Shown here: in pieces, positions 7,455 through 15,587 of the stretch
Position numbering within the stretch: the stretch's first letter is position 1
How the letters are laid out: each line of letters opens with the position of its first letter
NCBI GenBank assembly: GCA_021784615.1
Contig: JAJYHU010000298.1
Span: 1-20,121 of the forward strand
DNA from: Acidobacteriota bacterium
GTDB taxonomy: Bacteria > Acidobacteriota > Terriglobia > UBA7540
Reading direction: 5' to 3'
DNA length: 20,121 bases
Position numbers and translations under genes: made by a program
Notes under the pieces: generated by a model
What the model saw: only the letters and a program-made list of their open reading frames with translations
Told to the model about the DNA's origin: nothing
The model's database searches: none

Positions 7455-8478
7455 CCAGGCGATGAAAGGGGACAGCATCAACGGAAAGTACGGACTGTTG
7501 CCGCCCGGGTTTGGCGATGGCGGATTGGGAGGCATTCAGGACGAGTTTACAAACACCGTCTGGGTGCTGGCAGGCTTGCGGGCGGTGACGCGGGCAGCAG
7601 ACCGGCTGAAACTTTCGGGATTTGAGCAGGCAGCTGAGTTTTACCGCGAGTTGCGCAGTTCCTTCTTTGCCGCCGCTCAAAAGGAAATGCGGCGCTACAA
7701 GACAGGCTTTGAATACCTGCCCATGCTGATGAAGGAAGATCCGGCATGGTCGCTCCCAAATAAGTGGGACCGGCCCCGGCCACAATCGGGCCAGTGGGCG
7801 CTTTCTCATTCCATTTACCCCGGCCTGGTATTCGACAAGCAAGATCCCATCGTGCAAGGCCACATTGAGCTGATGCAGGCGTGTACGCAAGAAGACGTTC
7901 CCGCGGAAACGGGCTGGCTTCATCACGGAGGTTTGTGGACATACAATGCGCCTTTTGTCGCTCACGTCTATCTGTGGGCCGGTTTGGCGGATTGGGGGCG
8001 GCTCACCTTCAACGGCTTTCTGAACCACGCCAGCCCGCTTTGTTGCTGGCGCGAGGAGCAGCCTTTGCGCGGCTCGCTGGTGGCGGACTACGTCGGGGAC
8101 ATGCCTCACAACTGGGCAAGCGCCGAATGCGTGCTTTACCTTCGGCACATGCTGGCGCTCGAAGATGATGAAGACCTGCGCCTCCTGGCCGGCATCGGAG
8201 ATTTTGAGTTGATCGGGCAGGAACCGTACAGCCTGAATGAATCTCCCACAAGATTCGGCCGCGTCAGCCTGGCGCTTGAGCCCTTGGACCGCAACCAGGG
8301 ATGGCAACTAAAATTCAGGCGCGGGACAGGACCAGCGCCTTCGAGCGTCCAATTGCCCTTGAACATGGGAGAGCGCTTTCACTTCACGGGCGTCGAAAAC
8401 GCCCAAGCAAGCCGCAAAGGCAAAACGGTGCTGGTGGCTCCTGAAGCAACTTCCTGGACAGCTACATGGAAGGCGTAA
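7015..8478 (+). CDS. Six-hairpin glycosidase-like protein, C-terminal catalytic part (frameshifted gene)
   Basis: This frame carries the continuation of the gene begun at 6273. From LVSCARNIQQAREV (about 7110) it reads like the (alpha/alpha)6 barrel of a six-hairpin glycosidase: VGPTVYRGLWIVDG, an EGGIFAS segment, GHEHWKDTGIA, then QDEFTNTVWVLAGLRAV and a C-terminal beta domain. Candidate acidic catalytic residues are the D of IVDG and the E/D residues of the GHEHWKD segment, which is an inference from position. The nominal start (TTG at 7015) has no good ribosome binding site, and residues before about 20 are doubtful, which supports a frameshift over a separate gene. The gene converges on the RhaT-like gene with a 55-bp gap and no visible terminator. 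Exact activity unknown. Confidence 0.85.
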   Translation: MKNLRTGWKNRKRSKVSWHLPERYGQFLVSCARNIQQAREVRDGKLTFQVGPTVYRGLWIVDGNFILEAARYLGYNTDAQQGLETEWSRQESEGGIFASAGHEHWKDTGIAMFTMVRQAELSQDWNYFRKMKPNVLRAVNFLKNLRDQAMKGDSINGKYGLLPPGFGDGGLGGIQDEFTNTVWVLAGLRAVTRAADRLKLSGFEQAAEFYRELRSSFFAAAQKEMRRYKTGFEYLPMLMKEDPAWSLPNKWDRPRPQSGQWALSHSIYPGLVFDKQDPIVQGHIELMQACTQEDVPAETGWLHHGGLWTYNAPFVAHVYLWAGLADWGRLTFNGFLNHASPLCCWREEQPLRGSLVADYVGDMPHNWASAECVLYLRHMLALEDDEDLRLLAGIGDFELIGQEPYSLNESPTRFGRVSLALEPLDRNQGWQLKFRRGTGPAPSSVQLPLNMGERFHFTGVENAQASRKGKTVLVAPEATSWTATWKA

Positions 8479-8533
8479 GAACGTAAAGCTGGCGAGCCGC
8501 GAGGACTTAAGAGCCCGGTCAATCGCCTTCAAC

Positions 8534-9562
8534 TCAGAAAAGCCCACCGAGATTCAGGACGACGACTGAGATGAGGGTAAATACCACTGCGGAAGTGAGG
8601 ACCCGTTTGGTCCTTACAGAAGTCGATTTCCACTCCCCGGACAAAATTCCCAACGTATTTGCCGAGAGAATCTGGGCAGCAACAAAAAGCGTAAAACCGA
8701 TCGAAGTGCCGTACTTTCCGACTAAAGTAGTGCCGATTCCGTAGCCCACAATCCCTGAAAGCCAGAGCAAGGCCATCGCCAGGCTGAGCATTACTTCTTT
8801 CCCACGGCCGGCAACGCCGAAGAGTGACCACGTTCCATTCCGCGAAAGGAGGTAGACACAATAAAGCAAATTGGGGATGAACCCGGCGCCGAGAATTAAC
8901 GCCCAGACAGCATAGGGAGCCGTCAGGGCCACCGCGCCCAACGCCGTGCTGCGCCGGATCAGGGGACCGCTAAACGCAAAGCCCAGGTTCCAGGCTGAGC
9001 TCAGGGAGCCCGTGAAAATGCAGATTCCGAGTCCCACTGCAAAACTGTAGCCGCTCCCATTTTGTTCAGACCCGCGGCTAGGCTGCTCGCGCTCTCTCGA
9101 ACGCCCCGCTTTGCCAAAAGCAAAAAGCCCAAGGAAAAGGATGGGCATGCTGATGAGAAGCAGGACGCCACGCGGCTGAAACAGTTCCGTCGGATCCCGC
9201 GCCAAAAGAGGAATAAGCGAGCCTGAAAGGCAAGCCAGGCCTGCAACCACCGCGAAAGCCAGAGCCATACCCACGGCGCCGATGGCGATCCCAAAAGTTG
9301 TTTGCGTAATCCCCCAGATGAAGCCAAGGACCAGCGGATAAATCAGGGCCTGGCGGGGAACCTGCCGATAGAGATCACCGAGATGGGGGACGAAGCCGGC
9401 TGCTAACAGCCACGGAAAGACGACGAGGGCGACGAGGGAGAAAAAGAGCCAGGTGTTTTCCCATCGCCAGTGCCGCGCGGACTTTAAGGGCAGCGCAAAA
9501 CTGCCGTTGAGCGCGCCGCTCAGAAAAATAATCGCCATCCCAAGCCAGAAATGCTCGGCCAC
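8534..9562 (-). CDS. RhaT-like sugar/proton symporter
   Basis: The 342-residue protein is strongly hydrophobic with about ten membrane segments and reads like the L-rhamnose-proton symporter RhaT family of the drug/metabolite transporter superfamily (GALNGSFALPLK near the N-terminus, GFIWGITQTTFGIAIGAVGMAL in the middle). The expected role is proton-driven uptake of rhamnose or a related sugar across the inner membrane. The start is GTG at 9562, placed by AAGGAG 6 nt upstream. It is the last gene of a minus-strand series, 59 bp after the alpha-galactosidase gene, and ends 55 bp from a convergent gene. The hydrophilic loop at about residues 150-170 is Arg/Glu/Ser-rich. Family assignment good; the substrate is presumed from family and context. 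Confidence 0.88.
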   Translation of the reverse strand: MAEHFWLGMAIIFLSGALNGSFALPLKSARHWRWENTWLFFSLVALVVFPWLLAAGFVPHLGDLYRQVPRQALIYPLVLGFIWGITQTTFGIAIGAVGMALAFAVVAGLACLSGSLIPLLARDPTELFQPRGVLLLISMPILFLGLFAFGKAGRSREREQPSRGSEQNGSGYSFAVGLGICIFTGSLSSAWNLGFAFSGPLIRRSTALGAVALTAPYAVWALILGAGFIPNLLYCVYLLSRNGTWSLFGVAGRGKEVMLSLAMALLWLSGIVGYGIGTTLVGKYGTSIGFTLFVAAQILSANTLGILSGEWKSTSVRTKRVLTSAVVFTLISVVVLNLGGLF

Positions 9563-9621
9563 CGTTTGCTCCTTCCGCCAGGAGTGAGAATTCCGGCGGT
9601 TCCGTTCAAAGCGGACCTCTT

Positions 9622-10791
9622 TTATTGCAGCTTAAGCAGGACAACACCATGGCGCGGAACTTGGGCGGTGTAATGCCCGTGGAACCTGCCTAAGTCTTTC
9701 CACTCCCAAAGGTCACGCACCCGGACGTTGTCCTTCATGCCGATTGCTTTGAACCTTACGGTGACGGGCAATGGCGACTCACTTCGGTTAAAAAGGCCTA
9801 CGGCCATGCTATCGCCTGAAAGAGGTTTGACCCAAACTTCAAGCGGCCCTTCCTGCCAGGCGCGGTGGCCCTCTATTCCTTTGGGGTCCTGATCCAGGGC
9901 AATCACTTCCGGATTGGTTAGAATTTTCAGCGTGTCATTACTCATCTTGGTCAGGTTATTCCCGGCAAGAAGAGGAGCGGCCAGCAAACACCAGAGACTC
10001 ATCTGGGTAAGCTCTTCGTTGTGGTTGAGCCTGCCGAGGCCGATCTGCAGGATATCGGGATCGTTCCAATGTCCAGGCCCCGCATATTTGCCGAGACCAT
10101 TCTGCATGAACCCGAATAAGGAGACCCGGTTGAAATCGCCACCGATGTCGTCGGTGGTGCGCCACATATTGCCGCCCACCGAGGCTCCCCAACTCCACAC
10201 ACCTTCCAGCCCATACTGGCACAGGCTAAAGACGATCGGACGGCCCGTGCTTTCGAGCGCCTCGTGCATTTTTCTATAAGCGGCCTGCATCTGGTCAGGC
10301 CGGTACACTTTTCCCGCGCTGCACCAATCGTACTTCAGAAAATCCACGCCCCATTTGGCGTAGGTCTCGGCGTCCTGCTTTTCATGCTGATAACTGCCTT
10401 CGAAATTAGTACATGTTCTGGGCCCCGGCGAGGAGTAAAGCCCGAATTTCAAACCCTTGCTGTGGATGTAATCCGCAAGAGCCTTCATGTCAGGGAACCG
10501 GCTGTTCGGATGAATGAATCCCTGCGCGTCGCGCTTCCCTTGCCAGCAGTCGTCAATGTTCACATACTTATAGCCCACGTCTCGCATTCCGCTGCTCACC
10601 AGCACGTCCACGTTTGCCCGAACGATGGCGTCGCTGACCCTGCATTGATACTGATACCAGTCGTTCCATCCCATGGGCGGCGTCGCAGCCAGCCGCAACG
10701 ACTGGGCGAAAGACGGCGCGTCCGGCCACGCGCACGCCAATAGCGCCATGATGCCGCAGGCAATCCAGAGCTTTCTATTTTGGGGCTTCAA
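9622..10791 (-). CDS. Secreted alpha-galactosidase, glycoside hydrolase family 27
   Basis: GH27 enzymes remove terminal alpha-linked galactose (some members alpha-N-acetylgalactosamine or beta-arabinopyranose) with retention. The 389-residue protein has a signal peptide (about residues 1-29, SFAQ cleavage region), then the family start TPPMGWNDWY, the NIDDCW block, the nucleophile motif KYDWC (D155) and the acid/base motif WRTTDDI (D215), followed by GHWNDPDIL and a C-terminal beta-sandwich ending in GVVLLKL. All catalytic elements are present, so the enzyme is probably active. It lies 61 bp downstream of the sulfatase-like gene and 59 bp upstream of the RhaT-like permease, suggesting cotranscription. 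The product galactose, or a de-galactosylated oligosaccharide, would then be available to the neighbouring permeases. Confidence 0.94.
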   Translation of the reverse strand: MKPQNRKLWIACGIMALLACAWPDAPSFAQSLRLAATPPMGWNDWYQYQCRVSDAIVRANVDVLVSSGMRDVGYKYVNIDDCWQGKRDAQGFIHPNSRFPDMKALADYIHSKGLKFGLYSSPGPRTCTNFEGSYQHEKQDAETYAKWGVDFLKYDWCSAGKVYRPDQMQAAYRKMHEALESTGRPIVFSLCQYGLEGVWSWGASVGGNMWRTTDDIGGDFNRVSLFGFMQNGLGKYAGPGHWNDPDILQIGLGRLNHNEELTQMSLWCLLAAPLLAGNNLTKMSNDTLKILTNPEVIALDQDPKGIEGHRAWQEGPLEVWVKPLSGDSMAVGLFNRSESPLPVTVRFKAIGMKDNVRVRDLWEWKDLGRFHGHYTAQVPRHGVVLLKLQ

Positions 10792-10852
10792 ATGTCGAAC
10801 CTCCGCATGGATTGAGTATTCCGTTCTCTATAGGTCAGAGTGGGCGTGCCGG

Positions 10853-12763
10853 CTACTGAGGCGCTCCGGACGCTTCCTGGTTTTGAAGACGCACAAATCG
10901 GACGCTGCCGGCCACCACGGCTCCGTCGGCGCGGTTGCTCAGCTCCACTGATACAGGGTCATAGAACCGCCCCAGCAAATGCCACTCGCCTTGCTGCTGG
11001 GTCTGGTCGATGGGAAAGGATAGCGATCCGCCTTTGAACCGCACAACGTAATTCGCATGGTCGGCCTGTTTGATCCCCGGAATGCCGGCGCCTTGATACC
11101 TCACGGAGATCTCGTATTCCCCGGTCAGCGGCGTGTCGGACCGCCAAAGGATATAGGTGTTGCCGGGACCCGGCGGCGCCCAGTAGACAAGCGGGCCTGG
11201 ATGGCCCTGCCCGCCAAGCTCCCACGCCCGGCCCGTCAGTTGATAATCCACTCCGCCCGAGGGCGCAACCGTCAATCGCCGCGGAGCAAGCGCGTCGAGG
11301 GATTTCGAATCCCGCTGCTCCAGCACCGCAAGCCCGATGTTGTTCCGCCAGTCCGGGTACGACTTTGCCTGCCGGATGAGACTCTGAATGTGCTGGTCCA
11401 GCGCCGCCTTCAATTCAGCCGCCTCTTCGGGAATCTGCCCGCAAATATTCCGGAGTTCCCGCGGATCGGTCGCTCCATCGAAGCACTGGATCTTCCCGGT
11501 GCGCATCGTCTCAATCAGCTTGTAACGGACGTTCCGAATCGAGTACTGCGGCGTGAGAACGCTTTCTTCCGCGTAAAGGTAATGATGCGGAGGTTCAGAT
11601 GAAGTCCCTTCGATCACGCCCTTCAAGCTCGCTCCGTCCGTGCGAGCCGGGGGCGGCAGATTTTCTAAATCCAGGATGGTTGGCAGGATGTCATAGTGGC
11701 TCACGAGATCATCCAATCGTTTCCCCGCGGGAATTCCCGGCCCCCGGAATATCAACGGGACGTGCAAATCTGCGTCATAAAGAGACCGATGATCGTCTGT
11801 ATTAAAGTCCTTGGGATGGGAATAAAGAAGCTGTCCGTGATCCGACACCAGAATGATGATCGTATTTTTGTCGAGCCCGAGCGTATGGACAGTGTTGAGA
11901 AGTTCGCCGATATAATGATCCACGTACAGAATCTTGGCGGCATAGAGCTCCCGCAGCCGCCGAATCGCGTGCACGTCCCGCACTTTGGCAAGTCTTTGAA
12001 GCTTGGCCGGCCCTTCGCCGCTCGTATCGTTCAGGTTCGGAAAGTCGTCAGGAGTCTTGAAGCGGTCGTAGGCAGCCGGCGCGTTATAAGGAGCGTGCGG
12101 CTCCATGTAATGGACCCAGAAGAAAAACCTCTGGCCGCGATGTTCCTTCAGCCACTGCTCGGCCCAGGCGGTCGTCTTGGGCGCCGTCAGATAGAAACTG
12201 CTCGCGCCCGGATGCCCCGGGACGGGCAACTGGTACCCCGGGAAAAACTTGAAATGATCCCAGCCCCGATGTACCACGTCCCAAATGGACCAGCAGTTGG
12301 CATTGTCAGCGGCCGTGACCATGCCGTGCGCCTTGAGCAGATCAGGGATGATCGGCTTGTGCGGCGAGAGCAAAAGAAACGGGGGGACGGATGGAATGCT
12401 GCCGCTGGTGAGCGGCCGCGTAATCGACGGCCCGCAGCTCTCGTAGGGCGGAAGAGTCATTCCGTGAACGGTTGGAAACAAGCTGGTAAGGATTGCGGCA
12501 AATGAGGGCGTGGTCCATGGCGCCGCCGCGTAGGCGCGGGTAAAAACGGTTCCCTGGCTTGCCAGTTGGTCGATGTCCGGGGTGTCCGGATAGGGATATC
12601 CGTAAGTGTGCATGAAGTCGGCCCGCAACTGGTCCGGGGTCAGCAGGATGATGTTGTAAGGAGGCGCGTCTTTTGCCTGGGCGCCGCGAACGAATTGCGC
12701 GGACAGCAAACATCCGGAAATTACAATTCCCGCCAGCAGCAGTTTCCCGAACTTCAACCCCAT
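10853..12763 (-). CDS. Exported sulfatase-like hydrolase lacking the formylglycine motif
   Basis: The ATG at 12763 is chosen because GGAGG lies 5 nt upstream; the frame is open six codons further to a TTG, but that would include the ribosome binding site. The 636-residue product has a signal sequence with a possible lipobox (ISGC, C18), then an alkaline phosphatase/sulfatase-superfamily domain: LLTPDQLRAD (D44), MEPHAPY (H223), VSDHG (D308-H309) and VSHYDILPTILDL. The segment aligned with the sulfatase signature CxPSR reads TTPSF (T84-F88), so neither Cys nor Ser is available for formylglycine and the Arg is absent. T84 could serve as a nucleophile as in phosphodiesterases of this superfamily. 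A C-terminal extension (about 470-636) looks like a beta-sandwich, possibly carbohydrate-binding. It precedes the GH27 gene. Confidence 0.88.
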   Translation of the reverse strand: MGLKFGKLLLAGIVISGCLLSAQFVRGAQAKDAPPYNIILLTPDQLRADFMHTYGYPYPDTPDIDQLASQGTVFTRAYAAAPWTTPSFAAILTSLFPTVHGMTLPPYESCGPSITRPLTSGSIPSVPPFLLLSPHKPIIPDLLKAHGMVTAADNANCWSIWDVVHRGWDHFKFFPGYQLPVPGHPGASSFYLTAPKTTAWAEQWLKEHRGQRFFFWVHYMEPHAPYNAPAAYDRFKTPDDFPNLNDTSGEGPAKLQRLAKVRDVHAIRRLRELYAAKILYVDHYIGELLNTVHTLGLDKNTIIILVSDHGQLLYSHPKDFNTDDHRSLYDADLHVPLIFRGPGIPAGKRLDDLVSHYDILPTILDLENLPPPARTDGASLKGVIEGTSSEPPHHYLYAEESVLTPQYSIRNVRYKLIETMRTGKIQCFDGATDPRELRNICGQIPEEAAELKAALDQHIQSLIRQAKSYPDWRNNIGLAVLEQRDSKSLDALAPRRLTVAPSGGVDYQLTGRAWELGGQGHPGPLVYWAPPGPGNTYILWRSDTPLTGEYEISVRYQGAGIPGIKQADHANYVVRFKGGSLSFPIDQTQQQGEWHLLGRFYDPVSVELSNRADGAVVAGSVRFVRLQNQEASGAPQ

Positions 12764-12971
12764 TGGAGCCTCCGTATTCAAGCTGCGATGAGTGAAGGAA
12801 GACGGCGCAAGCCGCGCCGTTCCAAGCGCAAAGCAGGTCCTAACCGTTTGCTGAAAAACCTTGGAAGATCATCGTGCCGAGCCCGCTCGCCCCTCCGCCT
12901 GCAAAGTGGCTCAGCATAACGGGAAACTTCTCTCAGCAAACTGCCGGGGTCTCACGCCCTCTTCCATCCTT
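12764..12971 (-). other. Gap between permease and sulfatase-like genes
   Basis: About 200 bp without a credible gene. It contains the GGAGG ribosome binding site of the sulfatase-like gene at its left end. No clear terminator or promoter was recognised, so readthrough from the permease gene cannot be excluded. Confidence 0.4.
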
Positions 12972-13964
12972 CTAGAATTTGACAATAGGTGCAAGAGCAA
13001 CACTGATAAGTCCCGCGATAAAAAAGAAGAACATCAGGGCCAGCAGACGTTTGGCGCTGCGATCTGCCTGGGCAAATTCCCTCCACACAAAGACGCCCCA
13101 CACGGCCGACACCATGGTCGCTCCCTGCCCCAGCGAATAGGACGTGGCAGGACCCACCATCTTCACATAGGAAGCGACAAAATTCGAAATCGTGCCGATA
13201 ACCCAGATCGCGCCTCCCATGACTCCCCAGAAGTGCAAGGATTTCGTCCCGCGAAAGTAGTCCGTCATCGAGACCGGAGCGCCGGAAACAGGCCTTCGCA
13301 TCATGAAATAGTTGAGAGGAACGGTGCAGATCAGCGCCCCAATCGCAAAGGCGTATGCCACCGTGTAAGGGCCCAGATGGTTCGCTCCCGTCATCCCTTT
13401 AACGACAAAGGGATAACAAAGTCCAATGCCTACGCCGCTAAGCAGGCTCAACGCGATTCCTTTGGTGCTTACTTTCATATCCGCAGAAATCTTTCGATAG
13501 GCCCGGGCATCCAGAAAGATTGCGACGCACACCAGGAAGATTCCGCCAAACAGCAGCACGGGGTTCCCTGCCGGAGCAAGAATGTAATTAAGGACCGACC
13601 CGATCACCAGCGCCAGCCCGATGCCAATGGGAAAAGCCACCGCCATGCCTGCCATGGCGATTGCCGCCACCAGAAGGATGTTGCCAATGTTGAACACGAC
13701 GCCGCCGAGAGCGGCCATCAGCAGATGGTAACCGTCGGCAGCGCTAAGATTCGCCATAAAACTATCGGGGCTTGCGGGATTGGTCCGTCCAAACGTAAAT
13801 CCCACCAGCACGGTGGCCAGCAGAATGCCCCAAATGTAGTCCCAGTAATAAAGCTCGAACCGCCAGTTCTTGCAGAGCTTCTGAGTATTGGCCCAGCTTC
13901 CCCAGCAAACCATGCTGAGGATCATCAAAAAAAGGGCAAGTCCATAGGCATTGGGAACAAACAT
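12972..13964 (-). CDS. DMT-superfamily permease (GRP/RhaT/ureide permease-like)
   Basis: The 330-residue protein has about ten membrane helices. The N-terminal MVCWGSWANTQKL followed by WRFELYYWDY is characteristic of a group of drug/metabolite transporter superfamily permeases related to the glucose/rhamnose uptake (GRP) and ureide permease families. Its second half contains YSLGQGATMVSAVWGVFVWREF, the typical late-helix block. It probably takes up a sugar or small polar compound across the inner membrane. It differs clearly from the RhaT-like permease at the other end of the cluster, so the two are not recent duplicates. It starts with ATG at 13964 and is first in the minus-strand series, 208 bp before the sulfatase-like start, which leaves room for a separate promoter. 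Substrate unknown. Confidence 0.85.
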   Translation of the reverse strand: MFVPNAYGLALFLMILSMVCWGSWANTQKLCKNWRFELYYWDYIWGILLATVLVGFTFGRTNPASPDSFMANLSAADGYHLLMAALGGVVFNIGNILLVAAIAMAGMAVAFPIGIGLALVIGSVLNYILAPAGNPVLLFGGIFLVCVAIFLDARAYRKISADMKVSTKGIALSLLSGVGIGLCYPFVVKGMTGANHLGPYTVAYAFAIGALICTVPLNYFMMRRPVSGAPVSMTDYFRGTKSLHFWGVMGGAIWVIGTISNFVASYVKMVGPATSYSLGQGATMVSAVWGVFVWREFAQADRSAKRLLALMFFFFIAGLISVALAPIVKF

Positions 13965-14519
13965 TGTCCACGCCTCTCACGCAAAGAGATTTTGTCCCGG
14001 GTCCGTGCACGGCGGTTCCGTTCGCCAACCCGCGAATCGCTTCATCCGTGCAGATGCTGTGCAGCGTACTGCAACTTGCGGCCGCGCGGCAAGCAATTTC
14101 CAGACCCCGTGTCAATTTCCAGACCCCGCAGCATACGCGCGACCGTCTGCAACTGCAACACGCGTTGAAGTCTTGTCGCGCTCACTCTCCAGCCCGGTCC
14201 CTTTTTCTGTTTGCCAGCACTCGCCGCCCACCAGGACAGCAAAGTCCGGGATCCTATCGCGAGGCGCATCAGCGTATGGGCCAAGGCCGTCGCGGATTGC
14301 TCCGCGCCGGTCCCTCCGCGGAACCGAACGGCCGCGCGTTGCAAGCCATTCGCAGCCTTTACGTCCCACCCCCAAACAGAAGAAGGAATTTCACACCGCA
14401 GCCCAAAGTTGCATCCAGGTGACCAAATAGTAAACTCTTGAAGGCCGCTAAGCAACAGAAACCAAAAATGAAAGCAGATGCGGCTTTGGCAGCCTGCTTG
14501 CTGTTTAAGGATCAGGCGG
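13965..14519. other. Gene-poor stretch with a short tandem repeat
   Basis: Open frames exist on both strands but are Arg/Ser/Pro-rich, mutually overlapping and without family signatures, as expected for chance frames in high-GC DNA. The only structure seen is the tandem repeat at 14094-14128. The promoter of the permease gene must be at the left end. Confidence 0.5.
14094..14128. repeat. Tandem direct repeat, 19-bp period, two copies
   Basis: The 16-mer CAATTTCCAGACCCCG occurs at 14094-14109 and 14113-14128, identical in both copies, separated by TGT. On the other strand it reads CGGGGTCTGGAAATTG. Such paired short repeats resemble the ends or relics of REP-like or small mobile elements, but no transposase is present in the window. 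Confidence 0.85.
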
Positions 14520-14555
14520 CCTGTCATCGCCCTTGACTTCAGGGATGATGACAGG
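14520..14555. repeat. Strong hairpin (imperfect palindrome)
   Basis: CCTGTCATC (14520-14528) pairs perfectly with GATGACAGG (14547-14555). Inside, CCCT (14530-14533) pairs with AGGG (14541-14544) around a 7-nt loop, leaving only a 1-by-2 internal mismatch. No T-run follows, so it is not a classic terminator. It ends 5 bp before a small open frame with a fair ribosome binding site. Confidence 0.75.
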
Positions 14556-14560
14556 AAGAC

Positions 14561-14746
14561 ATGGGGTTTATGACAATCGTTAGGGTGGCTACCAAGGTGG
14601 ATGCAGAGGGACATGACCCAAAGAACCTAGCGCATCAGAATAGCGGACAGGTCTCTGCGGTATTTCCTTTCACCCCGCAAAAGCAGGATATCGGCCCTCT
14701 ACGAAAAGCAATATACGCCCGGCGGAGAGGTCATTCTTCGCCGTAA
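14561..14746 (+). CDS. Possible small protein of unknown function
   Basis: A 61-codon frame starts with ATG at 14561 shortly after AGGAAG, a reasonable ribosome binding site; a second in-frame ATG is at 14570. The product has no recognised domain, signal or membrane segment. In another frame, 14631-14795 is open and its end (ALYEKQYTPGGEVILRRKPV, then AAGKQLAVTVIGS) looks more protein-like than this one, so the locus may be a frameshifted or decayed gene. It is on the same strand as the two small genes that follow. Low confidence that it is expressed as drawn. Confidence 0.3.
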   Translation: MGFMTIVRVATKVDAEGHDPKNLAHQNSGQVSAVFPFTPQKQDIGPLRKAIYARRRGHSSP

Positions 14747-14801
14747 ACCCGTCGCTGCCGGCAAGCAATTGGCTGTGACCGTTATAGGAAGCTGAGGGGC
14801 T

Positions 14802-14969
14802 ATGGAAGAGATACTGTTAGCATTCGCAATGGGATTCGTGGTGAGCCATGCCTTGTCCGTGATTCGCATCAGCATGTTTAAGAACAAGATCAAACTCTAC
14901 GAGACATACGTCCACGATCGGCTGGATAAGGGCACTGAGCGACTTCGGGGTGATTTGATCTCGCATTGA
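14802..14969 (+). CDS. Small protein with an N-terminal membrane helix
   Basis: The 55-residue frame begins MEEILLAFAMGFVVSHALSV, a hydrophobic N-terminal helix of about 18 residues, followed by a charged helix (FKNKIKLYETYVHDRLDKG) that would lie in the cytoplasm. GAGG lies about 5 nt before the ATG. Its TGA overlaps the TTG start of the next small gene (TTGA), which argues for translational coupling. I recognise no family. Small membrane-anchored helical proteins of this type are common in phages and mobile elements, which is only a suggestion here. Confidence 0.55.
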   Translation: MEEILLAFAMGFVVSHALSVIRISMFKNKIKLYETYVHDRLDKGTERLRGDLISH

Positions 14970-15148
14970 CAAACGGGTATACTGCCTTCACCTTGAAGCC
15001 CGAGACGAGCACGCCACAAAAAGGCGATGTCTGTCCTTACTGCGCAAAGGGTCGGCTCTGGATATCGCCGAGCGGCATAAACTTGATGTGCTGGAAATGC
15101 GGCAAGGTGATCTTACAGAATATCCAGGCGCTTCCCAAACAGCACTAG
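14966..15148 (+). CDS. Small zinc-ribbon protein
   Basis: The 60-residue product contains a CPYC...CWKC pair of CxxC knuckles (about residues 23-46) with the usual spacing of a rubredoxin-type zinc ribbon, so it very likely binds one zinc ion. The start is TTG at 14966, overlapping the stop of the preceding small gene by four bases; no in-frame ATG is better placed. Nothing in the sequence tells whether it binds nucleic acid or protein. The conserved Cys pattern makes it the most credible of the small frames in this gene-poor patch. Confidence 0.6.
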   Translation: MTNGYTAFTLKPETSTPQKGDVCPYCAKGRLWISPSGINLMCWKCGKVILQNIQALPKQH

Positions 15149-15554
15149 TCCCGCCAAAGCAGCCCTCGACATTTGCAACACCAGTCTTTACCACAACTGA
15201 TCGAGCATGAAGCCGCCGCCGGCCGTTGACGGTGCTGATGAGCGGCATGCCGATACGTCCCGGGAAAACAAGTTCCCTCGGAGTTAGGACACCCTCAGAT
15301 CAGACGACTGCGCCCGCCTTGCGGCGGGAGCGTGGCCACCATCATCGCAAGAGACTCCCAGAGGTGGGAGAGAGTCCATCGGTCCCTCGCTTATTTGAGC
15401 GCTTTCATCCAAATGCTGCTTATGGTCCGAACAATCCTATCGCTCTCTTCGAGTAAAAATCAAAACCGACACGTCGTGAGGTGCGAATTGGTCGCTCGCA
15501 CCCCCGACGCCTCGGATAAAGCGCACTGCCGAAAATATCAAACTTCTACTGCCA
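15149..15554. other. Gene-poor stretch
   Basis: Several short plus-strand frames run through this segment (for example a GTG frame at 15332) but none has a ribosome binding site plus a recognisable domain. A GC-rich hairpin CCCGCC-TTGC-GGCGGG lies near 15312-15327 without a T-run. No RNA gene was recognised. Confidence 0.45.
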
Positions 15555-15571
15555 CCCCGGCCGAGCCGGGG
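15555..15571 (-). terminator. GC-rich hairpin after the TonB-dependent receptor gene
   Basis: CCCCGGC (15555-15561) and GCCGGGG (15565-15571) form a 7-bp stem with a 3-nt loop, 16 bp past the receptor stop. No T-run follows on the minus strand, so termination is plausible but not certain. A second palindrome, CTTCTAA/TTAGAAG (15576-15594), spans the stop codon itself. Confidence 0.4.
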
Positions 15572-15587
15572 GGATCTTCTAACTGAA

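Noticed and set aside
12861..14168. 435-codon plus-strand open frame opposite the DMT permease
   Set aside because: Antisense to a clear ten-helix permease; very basic, low-complexity product without signature.
14042..14614. 190-codon minus-strand open frame in the gene-poor patch
   Set aside because: It runs across the tandem repeat and the hairpin, has no ribosome binding site and no domain; composition is like chance frames.
15308..15330. Terminator from the CCCGCC/GGCGGG hairpin
   Set aside because: Short stem with no following T-run on either strand and no gene ending close to it.
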